The notes below the pieces were generated by a model that searched no databases, was not told where the DNA came from, and saw nothing but the letters and a program-made list of their open reading frames with translations. Both the position numbers and the translations under genes were made by a program. Of a stretch of 24,031 nucleotides of DNA, positions 1 to 6,994 are shown one piece after another. Each line of letters starts with the position of its first letter. Position 1 is the first letter of the stretch. Source of the DNA: PS1 clade bacterium (GTDB taxonomy: Bacteria > Pseudomonadota > Alphaproteobacteria > RS24); NCBI GenBank assembly GCA_016779015.1, contig JADHOK010000011.1:1-24031 (forward strand), written 5' to 3'.

Positions 1-384
1 CGTTTCGGCATTCCGGCGGGCAAGCTGGGGCTGGCTTATCCGGCCAATGCCACGCAACAATTGGCGCGACTGGTCGGCGTTTCAGAGGCCAAGCGGATAA
101 TCTACACCGCCGCGACGCTGGATGTGCCGGAAGCGTTGAACACCGGCCTCATTACCATGGCGGCCGAAGCGGCGGATTTCGACACCGCCTTGGCGCAACT
201 GATTGCCCAAATTACGGCCAATGCGCCGATGAGCTTGCAGGCCAGCAAATTCATTCTCGACAACCCACAGGCCGACGCAGACGAGGTTAAAAAACGCCTT
301 GCGGATTGTCTGGCCAGTGCCGATTATGAAGAAGGGCGGCGCGCCTTTATGGAAAAGCGCAAGCCGAATTTTAAAGGGCATTAG
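1..384 (+). CDS. Enoyl-CoA hydratase/isomerase (crotonase) family protein, 5'-truncated
   Basis: The window opens inside this gene. Frame 1 is open from base 1 and gives the last 127 residues of a protein whose family is usually about 260 residues long. The fragment starts with RFGIPAGKLGLAYP, which matches the conserved crotonase segment following the active-site loop, and continues with the helical tail (ARLVGVSEAKRIIYTA, EALNTGLI, LQASKFILDN, EEGRRAFMEKRKPNFKGH) typical of acyl-CoA hydratases and isomerases. The first half, with the oxyanion-hole residues and the catalytic glutamates, is outside the window, so substrate and exact reaction cannot be told. A short-chain dehydrogenase starts 17 bases downstream on the same strand, which suggests one operon handling acyl-CoA or related intermediates. 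The family call is firm; any specific enzyme name would be a guess. Confidence 0.9.
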   Translation, partial: RFGIPAGKLGLAYPANATQQLARLVGVSEAKRIIYTAATLDVPEALNTGLITMAAEAADFDTALAQLIAQITANAPMSLQASKFILDNPQADADEVKKRLADCLASADYEEGRRAFMEKRKPNFKGH

Positions 385-401
385 CCTATAAGGAGAGCGT
401 A

Positions 402-1190
402 ATGGATTTTTCTGATCAGATAGCGATTGTCACCGGCTCATCGGCCGGTATCGGGGAAGCTGCGGCCATCGGTATGGCCCAAGGCGGTGCCAAACTTGTT
501 ATCAATTATTCCAAAAACGCTGAAGCGGCCGAAAAAGTCGTCGCCGCTTGCCAAGCCGACGGAGGCGAAGCGATTGCCGTGCAAGCCGACGTCTCAGACG
601 ATAAAGACGGTGCCAAATTGGTCGAAGCGGCGATGGATAAATGGGGTCGCCTCGATATTTTGGTCAATAATGCCGGCACCACAAAATTCATGAACCATGA
701 TGATTTGGAAGGTCTGGATAGCGCCGATTTTGAGCAAATTTACGCCCTCAATCTCATCGGCCCGTATCAGATGATTAAACATGCGCGCCCGCATCTGGCA
801 AAATCGGATGCGCCGAGCGTCGTCAATATTTCATCGGTTGCCGGTGTGCGCGGCATCGGTTCTTCGATCGCCTATGTCGCCTCCAAAGGCGCGCTCAATT
901 CCATGACCTTGGCCTTGGCGCGCTCGCTGGGGCCGGAGAACATTCGCGTCAATGCCGTATGCCCGGGCTTTGTCGGCACTGACTGGTTTCGCAACGCCTT
1001 CGGCGATGAAGTGTTTGAGAAGATAGCCGATGGCCAGCGCAAGACCACGCCGATGGGCCGCGCCGGCTCGCCAGAGGATGTCAAAGGCCCGATATTGTTT
1101 TTCGCCAGCCGCGCCAGCGCCCATGTGACCGGGCAATTGCTGGTCGTCGATGCCGGTATGCTATTGGGCATGCCGTTTAAAATTGGATAG
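402..1190 (+). CDS. Short-chain dehydrogenase/reductase (SDR), classical type
   Basis: This 262-residue protein has the full classical SDR layout. The nucleotide-binding glycine motif TGSSAGIG lies at residues 11-18, NNAG at 89-92, the structural Asn at 117 (YALNLIG), Ser at 144-145 (VNISS), and the catalytic Tyr158 and Lys162 (YVASK). PGFVGTDW follows, and the C-terminus matches the usual GQLLVVDAG ending. Such enzymes reduce or oxidise an alcohol/ketone with NAD(P)H in the cytoplasm. Sequence alone does not show the substrate; 3-oxoacyl-ACP reductase-like annotation would be tempting but is not justified. The start is supported by AAGGAGAG just upstream of the ATG. It lies between a crotonase and an M20 amidohydrolase with 17- and 9-base gaps, so all three are probably co-transcribed. 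Confidence 0.93.
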   Translation: MDFSDQIAIVTGSSAGIGEAAAIGMAQGGAKLVINYSKNAEAAEKVVAACQADGGEAIAVQADVSDDKDGAKLVEAAMDKWGRLDILVNNAGTTKFMNHDDLEGLDSADFEQIYALNLIGPYQMIKHARPHLAKSDAPSVVNISSVAGVRGIGSSIAYVASKGALNSMTLALARSLGPENIRVNAVCPGFVGTDWFRNAFGDEVFEKIADGQRKTTPMGRAGSPEDVKGPILFFASRASAHVTGQLLVVDAGMLLGMPFKIG

Positions 1191-1199
1191 GAGCCTCCC

Positions 1200-2465
1200 A
1201 TGAGCGCCGCATTGAAAAAGAAAGTCTGCGATATTATCGACAGCATGGCCGATGGGTTGGTGGACGCCAGCCACGCCATCCACGCCAAGCCGGAAATCGC
1301 TTTTGAAGAAACATTCGCGCACGGGCTGTTGACCGATAAGGTCGAGGCGCATGGGCTGAATGTCGAGCGCCATGCCTGCGGCCTCGACACCGCCTTTATC
1401 TCATCTTTCGGAGAAGGCGATACCGAGGTCGGTATTCTTTCAGAATATGACGCCCTGCCCGGCATCGGCCATGCATGCGGCCACAATATTATTGCCACCA
1501 CCGGTCTTGGCGCGGCGCTGGCGCTGGCCAAGTTGAACGGCGAACTGCCCGGCAAAGTGCGCTATCTCGGCACCCCTGCCGAGGAAAGCGGCAATGGCAA
1601 GGAGCTGATGGCGCGCCAAGGCGCGTTTGACGGCTTGGACGCGGCGATGATGGTGCACCCGGCCGGCATTGACCTCATCACCATGCCGAGCCTCGCGGTC
1701 AATGAGGTGCGCGTGACTTATACTGGCAAGGCGGCGCATGCCTCGGCCATGCCGTTTGCCGGCGTCAATGCGCTGGACGGTCTGGTGACGGCTTATCAAT
1801 CGATTGCACAATTACGCCAACACATTAAGCAGAGCGAACGCATTCACGGCATTTTCAACGAGGCCGGCCTGGCCCCCAATATTGTGCCCGACCATGCTGT
1901 CGGTACGTTTTATGTGCGGGCTGAAAACGGCCTTGCCTTGGCCGAGCTGAAACAGCGCGTGAAGAACTGCTTTGAGGCGGGCGCGCTGGCCGCCGGTTGC
2001 CAGGTGCAAATCGACTGGGCGCTGGGCGATTATCTGGAGATTAAAGATAGCTGGCCGATTGCCGAGCGTTACAAAACCAATGCCGAAAGCCTTGGCCGCG
2101 ACTTTTTCCCGCTGGAGAAAATGCCGTCAAGCGGCGCCGGCTCGACCGATATGGGCAATATCAGCCACCGCGTGCCGTCCATCCATCCGATGATTGCCGT
2201 CGCCCCGCCCAGCGTGGTGATACACAATCCGGAATTTGCCAAATGGGCCGGTTCGGAAAAAGGCGACAAAGCGGTTGTCGATGGGGCCAAATCTTTGGCC
2301 ATGACCGCTATTGACGTGCTGACCGACAAAAAACTGATGCAGCAGGCGAAGGATGAGTTTGCCACCACGGCAGAATTTTCCGCGCAATCGCTGGCGCAAG
2401 CGTGGCACGGCGAAGGCGGTCACGGCAATGGCGACCCGGCGCTTGGCGGCTGCGGCTGCTGCTAG
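1200..2465 (+). CDS. M20 family metallo-amidohydrolase (M20D-like) with Cys-rich C-terminal tail
   Basis: This 421-residue protein carries the metal-binding motifs of the M20 peptidase/amidohydrolase family: SEYDALPG with Asp84, GHACGHN with His91 and His95, the PAEESGNGK glutamates at 128-129, and His153 in MVHPAG. The motif wording resembles the M20D branch, which contains N-acyl amino acid amidohydrolases and the p-aminobenzoyl-glutamate hydrolase AbgB. These are cytoplasmic enzymes that cleave an amide bond using a two-metal centre. The substrate is not visible here. A lid/dimerisation domain sits at roughly residues 170-285. The last about 20 residues are unusual: a Gly/His-rich stretch ending in GGCGCC, with Cys418, Cys420 and Cys421. 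The ATG is preceded by AGGAGCC. A short frame with a hydrophobic segment overlaps the 3' end (see findings). Confidence 0.88.
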   Translation: MSAALKKKVCDIIDSMADGLVDASHAIHAKPEIAFEETFAHGLLTDKVEAHGLNVERHACGLDTAFISSFGEGDTEVGILSEYDALPGIGHACGHNIIATTGLGAALALAKLNGELPGKVRYLGTPAEESGNGKELMARQGAFDGLDAAMMVHPAGIDLITMPSLAVNEVRVTYTGKAAHASAMPFAGVNALDGLVTAYQSIAQLRQHIKQSERIHGIFNEAGLAPNIVPDHAVGTFYVRAENGLALAELKQRVKNCFEAGALAAGCQVQIDWALGDYLEIKDSWPIAERYKTNAESLGRDFFPLEKMPSSGAGSTDMGNISHRVPSIHPMIAVAPPSVVIHNPEFAKWAGSEKGDKAVVDGAKSLAMTAIDVLTDKKLMQQAKDEFATTAEFSAQSLAQAWHGEGGHGNGDPALGGCGCC

Positions 2466-2541
2466 CGCCACTTTTTCTCCTGCTTGTTCTGGCCGCGTTA
2501 GCGGTCTATAAACGCCCCCAACGAGTCACATGAGGTAAACC

Positions 2542-2730
2542 ATGGCGCAGTCAGCCACCCCGAAAATCAGCAATGATGAAGGCACGTCGGAAATTTTTGT
2601 CGATGTGAAAGAGTTTGAGTGCATCGGTGCCGAGCCGCCCTATGACCATCCGCATATCTACCTCGATATGGGTAGCGAAGACGAAATTATCTGCCCCTAT
2701 TGCTCGACCCGTTTCCGCTATAAAGGCTAG
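2542..2730 (+). CDS. Small CHCC-type zinc-finger protein
   Basis: A 62-residue protein matching the zf-CHCC family. The probable zinc ligands are Cys27 (FECIGA), a histidine in DHPHIYLD (His36 or His38), and Cys51 and Cys54 (CPYCSTRFRY). The bacterial members are related to the zinc-binding C-terminus of the mitochondrial complex I subunit NDUFS6. Their own role is poorly defined. The length is normal for the family and the start is supported by GAGG 8-9 bases before the ATG. It follows the M20 gene after 76 bases and is followed by a tRNA gene on the other strand, so it is the last gene of this plus-strand block. I see no clear terminator after it. Confidence 0.88.
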   Translation: MAQSATPKISNDEGTSEIFVDVKEFECIGAEPPYDHPHIYLDMGSEDEIICPYCSTRFRYKG

Positions 2731-2751
2731 TCTGCTGACGGGGGTAAACTG

Positions 2752-2839
2752 TGGTGGCCTCGGACGGACTCGAACCGTCACGCTCTAATCGAGCCGCAGA
2801 TTTTAAGTCTGCTGTGTCTACCAATTCCACCACGAGGCC
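2752..2839 (-). tRNA. tRNA-Leu (anticodon UAA)
   Basis: On the minus strand the sequence folds as a complete class II tRNA of 88 bases. The acceptor stem is GGCCTCG paired with CGAGGCC, followed by discriminator A and an encoded CCA. The D-loop contains the Leu-typical GGTGGAATTGGTAGACAC. The anticodon arm is GCAGA-CTTAAAA-TCTGC, which places TAA as the anticodon, so it reads UUA (and UUG by wobble). A variable arm and a T-arm with GGTTCGAGTCC follow. It lies between the converging end of the zinc-finger gene and the 3' end of the MBL-fold gene. Confidence 0.97.
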
Positions 2840-2892
2840 AAAACAGTCGGGCGAATTTGAACGCCGTTCTATAGCATAATTTATCGCGGCGT

Positions 2893-3981
2893 TTAGCGCG
2901 AAATCGCATCCATAGTCAGTGTTTCACCGATTTTCATCACCAATGCCTGATTGCCCGCCGCTTCGACAAAACGTTGGCGCGGCTCATCAAATGGCTCAAA
3001 GGAAAGAATAAACGTGCCCCAATGCATCGGCACCATGCGTTTGCAGCCAAGCTGACGACCGACATCGACGCCGCCTTCGGGATCCATATGCGCGCCGCGC
3101 ATAAAGTCGCGTGGCGCATAAGCACCGATGCTCATCAGGCCAAGGTCGCACCCACCATGGTTCTTCGCCATATGGTCGCCGATTTCACTGAACAGGCTGG
3201 GATGGGTCTCGGTATCGCCGGTATGGAAAACCGCGCGACCACCGGCGGAAAAACCGTAAGACATCCATAGCGTGCGGTTGATATCAAACAGCGAACGGTT
3301 CGACCAATGCACGGCCGGATAGGCGGTCAGCTTGAAATCGCCATTGGCGGCGGGCAGCGTCACCTCGTCATACCAATCGACCTCGCGCACATCGCCATAG
3401 CCCTCAAAATATTTGCCGAGGCCCAGCGGCACAATCGCCGTTATGCGTTCTTTATTGGGCAGCTTGTCGAGCGTCGCCGTATCGAGATGGTCGTAATGCG
3501 CGTGGCTGATAACCACCACGTCGATCGGCGGCAGGTCTTCGATAAACAGCCCCGGCGGCACCAGACGCGCCGGCCCGGTGAAAGAAACCGGACTGGCGCG
3601 GCGCGAAAACACCGGGTCGGTCAAAACATTCACGCCATCAAGACGCACCAGAAAAGTCGCGTGACCAATCCAACTGACAAAATCTTCATCGCCCATAGCG
3701 GCCAATTGCGCTTTGGCGGCGTCGCGCATTATCGCGTGGTCGGTCGGGATGCTCGGCGCTTTGCTGAACGCATTGCGCCAAATCGCCTGGCTGAAAAACT
3801 TCAGGCGGCGCGTGAAAGGAATATCGCGCTTCGGGCTATTGGGCGGATTGCGAAACCCATTTTCAAGATGGTGCGAGGGCGCATCGCCGCCAAGCGGACG
3901 CCCGACATTGCTGCCGCAAGCCGAAAGCAACACCCCAAAGCCCAATAACAGTGCAAGCCCTGTCAGTGCCGACATTTTCAT
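2893..3981 (-). CDS. MBL-fold metallo-hydrolase, putative lipoprotein (NAPE-PLD/UlaG-like)
   Basis: This 362-residue protein begins with a signal sequence (MKMSALTGLALLLGFGVLL) and a lipobox LSAC, with the lipidation Cys at residue 22. It is therefore probably a membrane-anchored periplasmic lipoprotein. The metallo-beta-lactamase fold is shown by WIGHATFLV, DPVFSRRASP, the metal site HAHYDHLD (His160, His162, Asp164, His165), the FHTGDTETH segment and the late PMHWGTF histidine. This combination is that of the NAPE-PLD/UlaG-like branch, which includes phosphodiesterases and lactonases; the substrate here is unknown. A terminator between this gene and the small secreted-protein gene upstream suggests its own promoter. 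Two ATGs occur at its start, three codons apart, and the first is used here. Confidence 0.9.
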   Translation of the reverse strand: MKMSALTGLALLLGFGVLLSACGSNVGRPLGGDAPSHHLENGFRNPPNSPKRDIPFTRRLKFFSQAIWRNAFSKAPSIPTDHAIMRDAAKAQLAAMGDEDFVSWIGHATFLVRLDGVNVLTDPVFSRRASPVSFTGPARLVPPGLFIEDLPPIDVVVISHAHYDHLDTATLDKLPNKERITAIVPLGLGKYFEGYGDVREVDWYDEVTLPAANGDFKLTAYPAVHWSNRSLFDINRTLWMSYGFSAGGRAVFHTGDTETHPSLFSEIGDHMAKNHGGCDLGLMSIGAYAPRDFMRGAHMDPEGGVDVGRQLGCKRMVPMHWGTFILSFEPFDEPRQRFVEAAGNQALVMKIGETLTMDAISR

Positions 3982-4002
3982 TTTTGCCCCTTACCCGAAT
4001 AC

Positions 4003-4033
4003 ATAAAAAACGGCGGCCCGTAAGACCGCCGTT
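4003..4033 (-). terminator. Rho-independent terminator downstream of the small secreted-protein gene
   Basis: Read on the minus strand, AACGGCGG and CCGCCGTT pair perfectly over 8 bp around a 9-base loop, followed directly by a run of T residues (TTTTTTAT including two pairing positions). It lies after the 4126-4371 gene and its repeats, and about 20 bases before the ATG of the MBL-fold gene. Confidence 0.85.
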
Positions 4034-4078
4034 AAATAGTATAAGTCGAAATCATGGGCTTTCCAGCCCGGACTTAAA

Positions 4079-4138
4079 CCTTGGTTTTCCAGACCTTAGT
4101 TTTCCAGACCTTAGTTTTCCAGGCCTTAATTTTCCAGG
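4079..4138 (-). repeat. 15-bp tandem repeat that duplicates the last four codons and the stop
   Basis: On the minus strand the 3' end of the secreted-protein gene reads GGC CTG GAA AAT TAA, and this 15-base unit is then repeated. Four units are present: two begin GGC and two begin GGT, and the fourth has CAA where the others have TAA. Because the period is 15, every copy stays in frame, so each would add Gly-Leu-Glu-Asn followed by stop, except the last where the stop has become Gln. The true gene ends at the first TAA. Confidence 0.9.
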
Positions 4139-4371
4139 CCTTGCCATACCGGCCAGCAATTACCACCGGCTTTAGCAGCAAGAGCAGCTTGTGCGGCTTT
4201 TGCATTGTCGCCGGCTTGCGTGGCGCTATAGTCGTCTTTACCGGTGCACCACACATAGAATTTGTGGTTGCCGGATTGCGACATCGCATCAAAGCTTGAG
4301 TTCAGGGCAACAGCCGCGTTCGGCAGAGCGAACATGGCGGCAACGGCCAGAGCAGAAACAGTTTTTTTCAT
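4126..4371 (-). CDS. Small secreted protein of unknown function
   Basis: An 81-residue protein that I do not recognise. It has a clear Sec signal peptide (MKKTVSALAVAAMFALPNAA, likely cleavage after AVA), leaving a mature protein of nearly 60 residues with two cysteines (VWCTGK and GGNCWPVW). These could form one disulfide in the periplasm. The middle is Ala-rich and probably helical (AKAAQAALAAKAGG). An ATG two codons upstream (4377) would give MIMKK, but the AGGGAG ribosome site touches that ATG directly and lies 6 bases from the ATG at 4371, so 4371 is preferred. The gene has its own terminator downstream. Its last four codons and stop are tandemly duplicated. Confidence 0.75.
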   Translation of the reverse strand: MKKTVSALAVAAMFALPNAAVALNSSFDAMSQSGNHKFYVWCTGKDDYSATQAGDNAKAAQAALAAKAGGNCWPVWQGLEN

Positions 4372-4398
4372 AATCATCTCCCTAATTGATAAAGAGAC

Positions 4399-4419
4399 TT
4401 TGCCGCGCTGCGCCGCAAA
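4399..4419. repeat. Imperfect 21-bp palindrome upstream of the small secreted-protein gene
   Basis: TTTGCCGCGC and GCGCCGCAAA form 10-base arms around a single central T with one mismatch. It sits between the stop of the CinA-like gene and the ribosome site of the 81-residue protein gene. There is no T-run after it on either strand, so it is more likely an operator or an mRNA leader hairpin than a terminator. Its function is unproven. Confidence 0.4.
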
Positions 4420-4443
4420 AGAAAATTAAAAAATTTGTAAGGT

Positions 4444-5223
4444 TTAGCCTTTCAGCATCTCATGCGGCGGCGGGCGTTCGATCAACGCCATGCCCATGGC
4501 GGTAAATTGCGTTTCCACCGCCTCTTTCACCTTGGCCAGCGCACGGAGGTCGCGGCCTCGCGCCACCACGCTCACGCCCGCGCCATCGGCCCCATAAAAC
4601 GGATACAGGCCGATATTCACTTCCGGATGTTGGCTTTGCAATTCTTCCATCGCCTCGGCAATCGAGCCTTCCGGCACTTGCGCGGTAATGGTGACGGAGG
4701 CCAGTTTTTCACCGCCTTCGAGCGTCGGCAGAATATTTTCCATCATGGCTTGCATGATTTTCGGCACCCCGGCCATGACATGCACATTGCCGATGCGAAA
4801 ACCGGGCGCGGTAGAAACCGGATTGTCGATAAGGCTTGCGCCTTGGGGAATACGCGCCATGCGCGCCCGCGCCGCGTTAAACTCAATGCCCTGCGCTTCG
4901 TAATGCGCCTCCAATAATTGCGTCGCCAGCGGATGCATTTCCAGCTTCACGCCGAAAGCGGCGGCGATACAATCGGCGGTGATGTCGTCATGCGTCGGGC
5001 CAATGCCGCCTGAGGTGAAAACATAAGTATATTTTTCGCGCAGCGCGTTTACCGCGCCGATAATCTCGTCTTCCTCATCGGCCACGATACGCACTTCTTT
5101 CATATCAATGCCGATTTCGCCCAGCGCATTGCCGACAAAAGCCAGATTTTTATCCTGTGTGCGCCCCGACAAAACCTCATTGCCGATAATCAGCATGGCG
5201 GCGGTGATGTGTTTGCTACTCAT
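4444..5223 (-). CDS. CinA-type molybdopterin-binding domain protein (stand-alone N-terminal domain)
   Basis: A 259-residue protein with the MoCF_biosynth/CinA fold: TAAMLIIGNEVLSGRTQDKN at the N-terminus, TSGGIGPTHDDITADC (residues about 66-81) and NPVSTAPGF with VMAGVPKIM later. Full-length CinA adds a PncC nicotinamide-nucleotide amidase domain of about 160 residues, which is absent here; stand-alone versions are common in Alphaproteobacteria. The N-terminal domain in some CinA proteins hydrolyses ADP-ribose and related nucleotides, but this has not been shown for the short form. The frame is open upstream to 5412, but those 63 residues lack family similarity and overlap the start of map. 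The ATG at 5223 (MSSKHITAAM) fits the family start. It is divergent from map. Confidence 0.88.
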   Translation of the reverse strand: MSSKHITAAMLIIGNEVLSGRTQDKNLAFVGNALGEIGIDMKEVRIVADEEDEIIGAVNALREKYTYVFTSGGIGPTHDDITADCIAAAFGVKLEMHPLATQLLEAHYEAQGIEFNAARARMARIPQGASLIDNPVSTAPGFRIGNVHVMAGVPKIMQAMMENILPTLEGGEKLASVTITAQVPEGSIAEAMEELQSQHPEVNIGLYPFYGADGAGVSVVARGRDLRALAKVKEAVETQFTAMGMALIERPPPHEMLKG

Positions 5224-5280
5224 CTTTGAAGTTCCGGCATTGAAATTTTCCCATGCCGCGCAATTTAGGTTAAGTGCGCG

Positions 5281-5310
5281 AGATAACAAGCGCTCTTGTC
5301 GACAGGTCAA
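5281..5310 (-). promoter_or_regulatory. Candidate promoter for the CinA-like gene
   Basis: On the minus strand TTGACC and TTATCT are separated by 18 bases and lie 58-87 bases upstream of the ATG at 5223, within the 123-base divergent region shared with map. The match to the sigma-70 consensus is reasonable, but there is no experimental support. Confidence 0.4.
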
Positions 5311-5346
5311 GTGCCGATGTGGTAATGAAGGAGCTGGAGAAAAACA

Positions 5347-6177
5347 ATGAATTTTATCGATGCCAGCCTCGCACCGTTGAAAAACACCGGTCAGATTAAA
5401 ATCCACACGCAAGCGGATTTTGAAGGCATGCGCATGGTCGGCCGCATGGCGGCGCAGACGCTGGATATGCTGGGCGGGTTTATCAAGCCCGGCGTCACCA
5501 CCGATTTTCTAGACGAAAAAGCGGTTGAGATTATCCGCGACCTTGGCGCGGTTCCGGCGCCCCTCAATTATCGCGGCTTCATCAAATCGATATGCACCTC
5601 CATCAATCACGTCGTGTGCCACGGCATACCCGGCGATAAAGTGCTGCGCGAAGGCGATATTATGAACGTCGATGTGACGCTGTATCACGAAGGCTGGCAC
5701 GGCGACCACAGTCGCATGTATGCGCTGGGCAATACCTCGGTGAAAGCGCAACGCCTGATGGATGTGACCTATGACGCAATGATGCAGGGCATTAAGGCAG
5801 CGCGGCCGGGCGCCACTTTGGGCGATATCGGCCACGCCATTCAGTCCTATGCCGAGATACAACGCCTCGCCGTGGTGCGCGATTTTTGCGGACACGGGCT
5901 GGGGCGCATTTTCCACGACACACCGAATATTCTGCATTATGGCCGCGCCGGTGAGGGGCTGGTGCTGCGCGAAGGCATGTTCTTCACCATTGAGCCAATG
6001 CTCAATCTCGGCAAACCCGCCGTCAAAATTCTCGGCGATGGCTGGACAGCCGTGACCCGCGACCGCACCCTATCAGCGCAATATGAACACTCGGTCGGCA
6101 TAACGGCGACCGGATGCGAAATTTTCACCAAATCGCTGAATGGCAGCGACACGCCGCACAAAAATCCATCCGGCTGA
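5347..6177 (+). CDS. map: Type I methionine aminopeptidase
   Basis: This 276-residue enzyme removes the initiator methionine from new proteins in the cytoplasm. All five metal ligands of type I MetAP can be seen: Asp109 (NVDVTLY), Asp120 (GDHSRMY), His183 (CGHGLG), Glu216 (FTIEPM) and Glu247 (YEHSVGIT), plus His92 in VVCHGIPGD. Its length is normal for alphaproteobacterial Map, which carries a short N-terminal extension. The start follows AAGGAGCTGGAG. The stop codon TGA at 6175-6177 forms part of the ribosome site for the next gene, radC, showing tight coupling. Confidence 0.97.
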   Translation: MNFIDASLAPLKNTGQIKIHTQADFEGMRMVGRMAAQTLDMLGGFIKPGVTTDFLDEKAVEIIRDLGAVPAPLNYRGFIKSICTSINHVVCHGIPGDKVLREGDIMNVDVTLYHEGWHGDHSRMYALGNTSVKAQRLMDVTYDAMMQGIKAARPGATLGDIGHAIQSYAEIQRLAVVRDFCGHGLGRIFHDTPNILHYGRAGEGLVLREGMFFTIEPMLNLGKPAVKILGDGWTAVTRDRTLSAQYEHSVGITATGCEIFTKSLNGSDTPHKNPSG

Positions 6178-6193
6178 GGAGGCCGCGCTCTTG
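6175..6193 (+). promoter_or_regulatory. Ribosome binding site favouring a TTG start for radC
   Basis: TGAGGAGG (6175-6182) overlaps the map stop codon and is a strong Shine-Dalgarno match. It is 8 bases from an in-frame TTG at 6191. The competing ATG at 6140, inside map, has no purine-rich site before it. This is why 6191 is used as the radC start. Confidence 0.55.
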
Positions 6194-6913
6194 CAGGAAA
6201 AACAACAAAAAACCCCACCTGCCAAAAAGCTTTCAAAGCCGAAAAATCCGCGGGAGGGGCATCGGCAACGCCTGCGCGAGCGCTTACAGCGCGCCGGGCC
6301 GGAGGCTTTGGCCGACCATGAATTGCTCGAGCTGGTTTTGTTTCGCGCCATTCCGCGCCGTGATGTCAAAGAGATTGCCCGCGAATTGGTAGCGCATTTC
6401 GGTGATTTCTCTGCCGTCATGACTGCCGCACCCGATGAGCTGACAAACTTCGCCAATATCACCCAGCGCGTCGTTTTTGAATTTCAAGCCATTCAGGCGG
6501 CTGCACTTCGTGTTGGGCAATCGAAAATCCTCAAAGGCGATCTGCTGGCCAGTTGGGATGATTTGGTAATTTATTGCCGCACCAAAATGGCCGAGAACAA
6601 AATCGAGGAATTTCACGTGATATTTCTCGATAAACAAAATCGCATTATCGCCGATGAAGTGATGGGACGCGGCACGGTGGACCACACGCCGGTCTATTCG
6701 CGCGAGGTCATTAAGCGCGCTTTGAGCTTGAACGCCACGGCGTTGATTATCGCGCATAACCATCCGAGCGGCGACCCGTCGCCGTCGCAAGCCGATATCG
6801 ATATGACCTACGAGCTCCGCGACCTTGCCGGACATTTCAACATTGCCCTGCACGACCATTTGGTGGTGGCGCGTAGCGAAGTGCTGAGCTTCAAATCGCA
6901 AGGGCTTTTATAG
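6191..6913 (+). CDS. radC: RadC family JAB/MPN-domain protein
   Basis: The protein has 240 residues from the TTG at 6191, or 257 from the ATG at 6140. It shows both RadC parts. An N-terminal helix-hairpin-helix-like region carries GHRQRLRERLQRAGPEALADHELLELVL. The C-terminal JAB domain has the JAMM metal motif HNHPSGDPSPSQAD with the preceding NKIEEFHVIFLD and the final HDHLVVA. RadC was once called a DNA repair protein; that role is disputed and the true activity of the family is unknown. The metal site is complete, so the protein is probably catalytically competent. The gene follows map closely, and the 81-base gap to purB contains no obvious terminator. Confidence 0.93.
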   Translation: MQEKQQKTPPAKKLSKPKNPREGHRQRLRERLQRAGPEALADHELLELVLFRAIPRRDVKEIARELVAHFGDFSAVMTAAPDELTNFANITQRVVFEFQAIQAAALRVGQSKILKGDLLASWDDLVIYCRTKMAENKIEEFHVIFLDKQNRIIADEVMGRGTVDHTPVYSREVIKRALSLNATALIIAHNHPSGDPSPSQADIDMTYELRDLAGHFNIALHDHLVVARSEVLSFKSQGLL

Positions 6914-6994
6914 AGGCTACACACACTTAAATCGTCCGCTCGTCTTTATTGCCCGGCCCGACTCTGGTAAGCCGTGAGCTAAAGGAGACTGCAG

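Noticed and set aside
3307..3948. Plus-strand frame (213 codons) opposite the MBL-fold gene
   Set aside because: It is antisense to a gene with complete metal-site motifs; the translation is His/Arg-rich without a domain.
5224..5412. 63-codon upstream extension of the CinA-like protein
   Set aside because: The added residues resemble no CinA N-terminus, the extension runs across the divergent promoter region into map, and MSSKHITAAM fits the family start.
6914..6994. Purine riboswitch or PurR-type operator before purB
   Set aside because: The 81-base gap shows neither a purine riboswitch-like three-way fold nor a recognisable operator.
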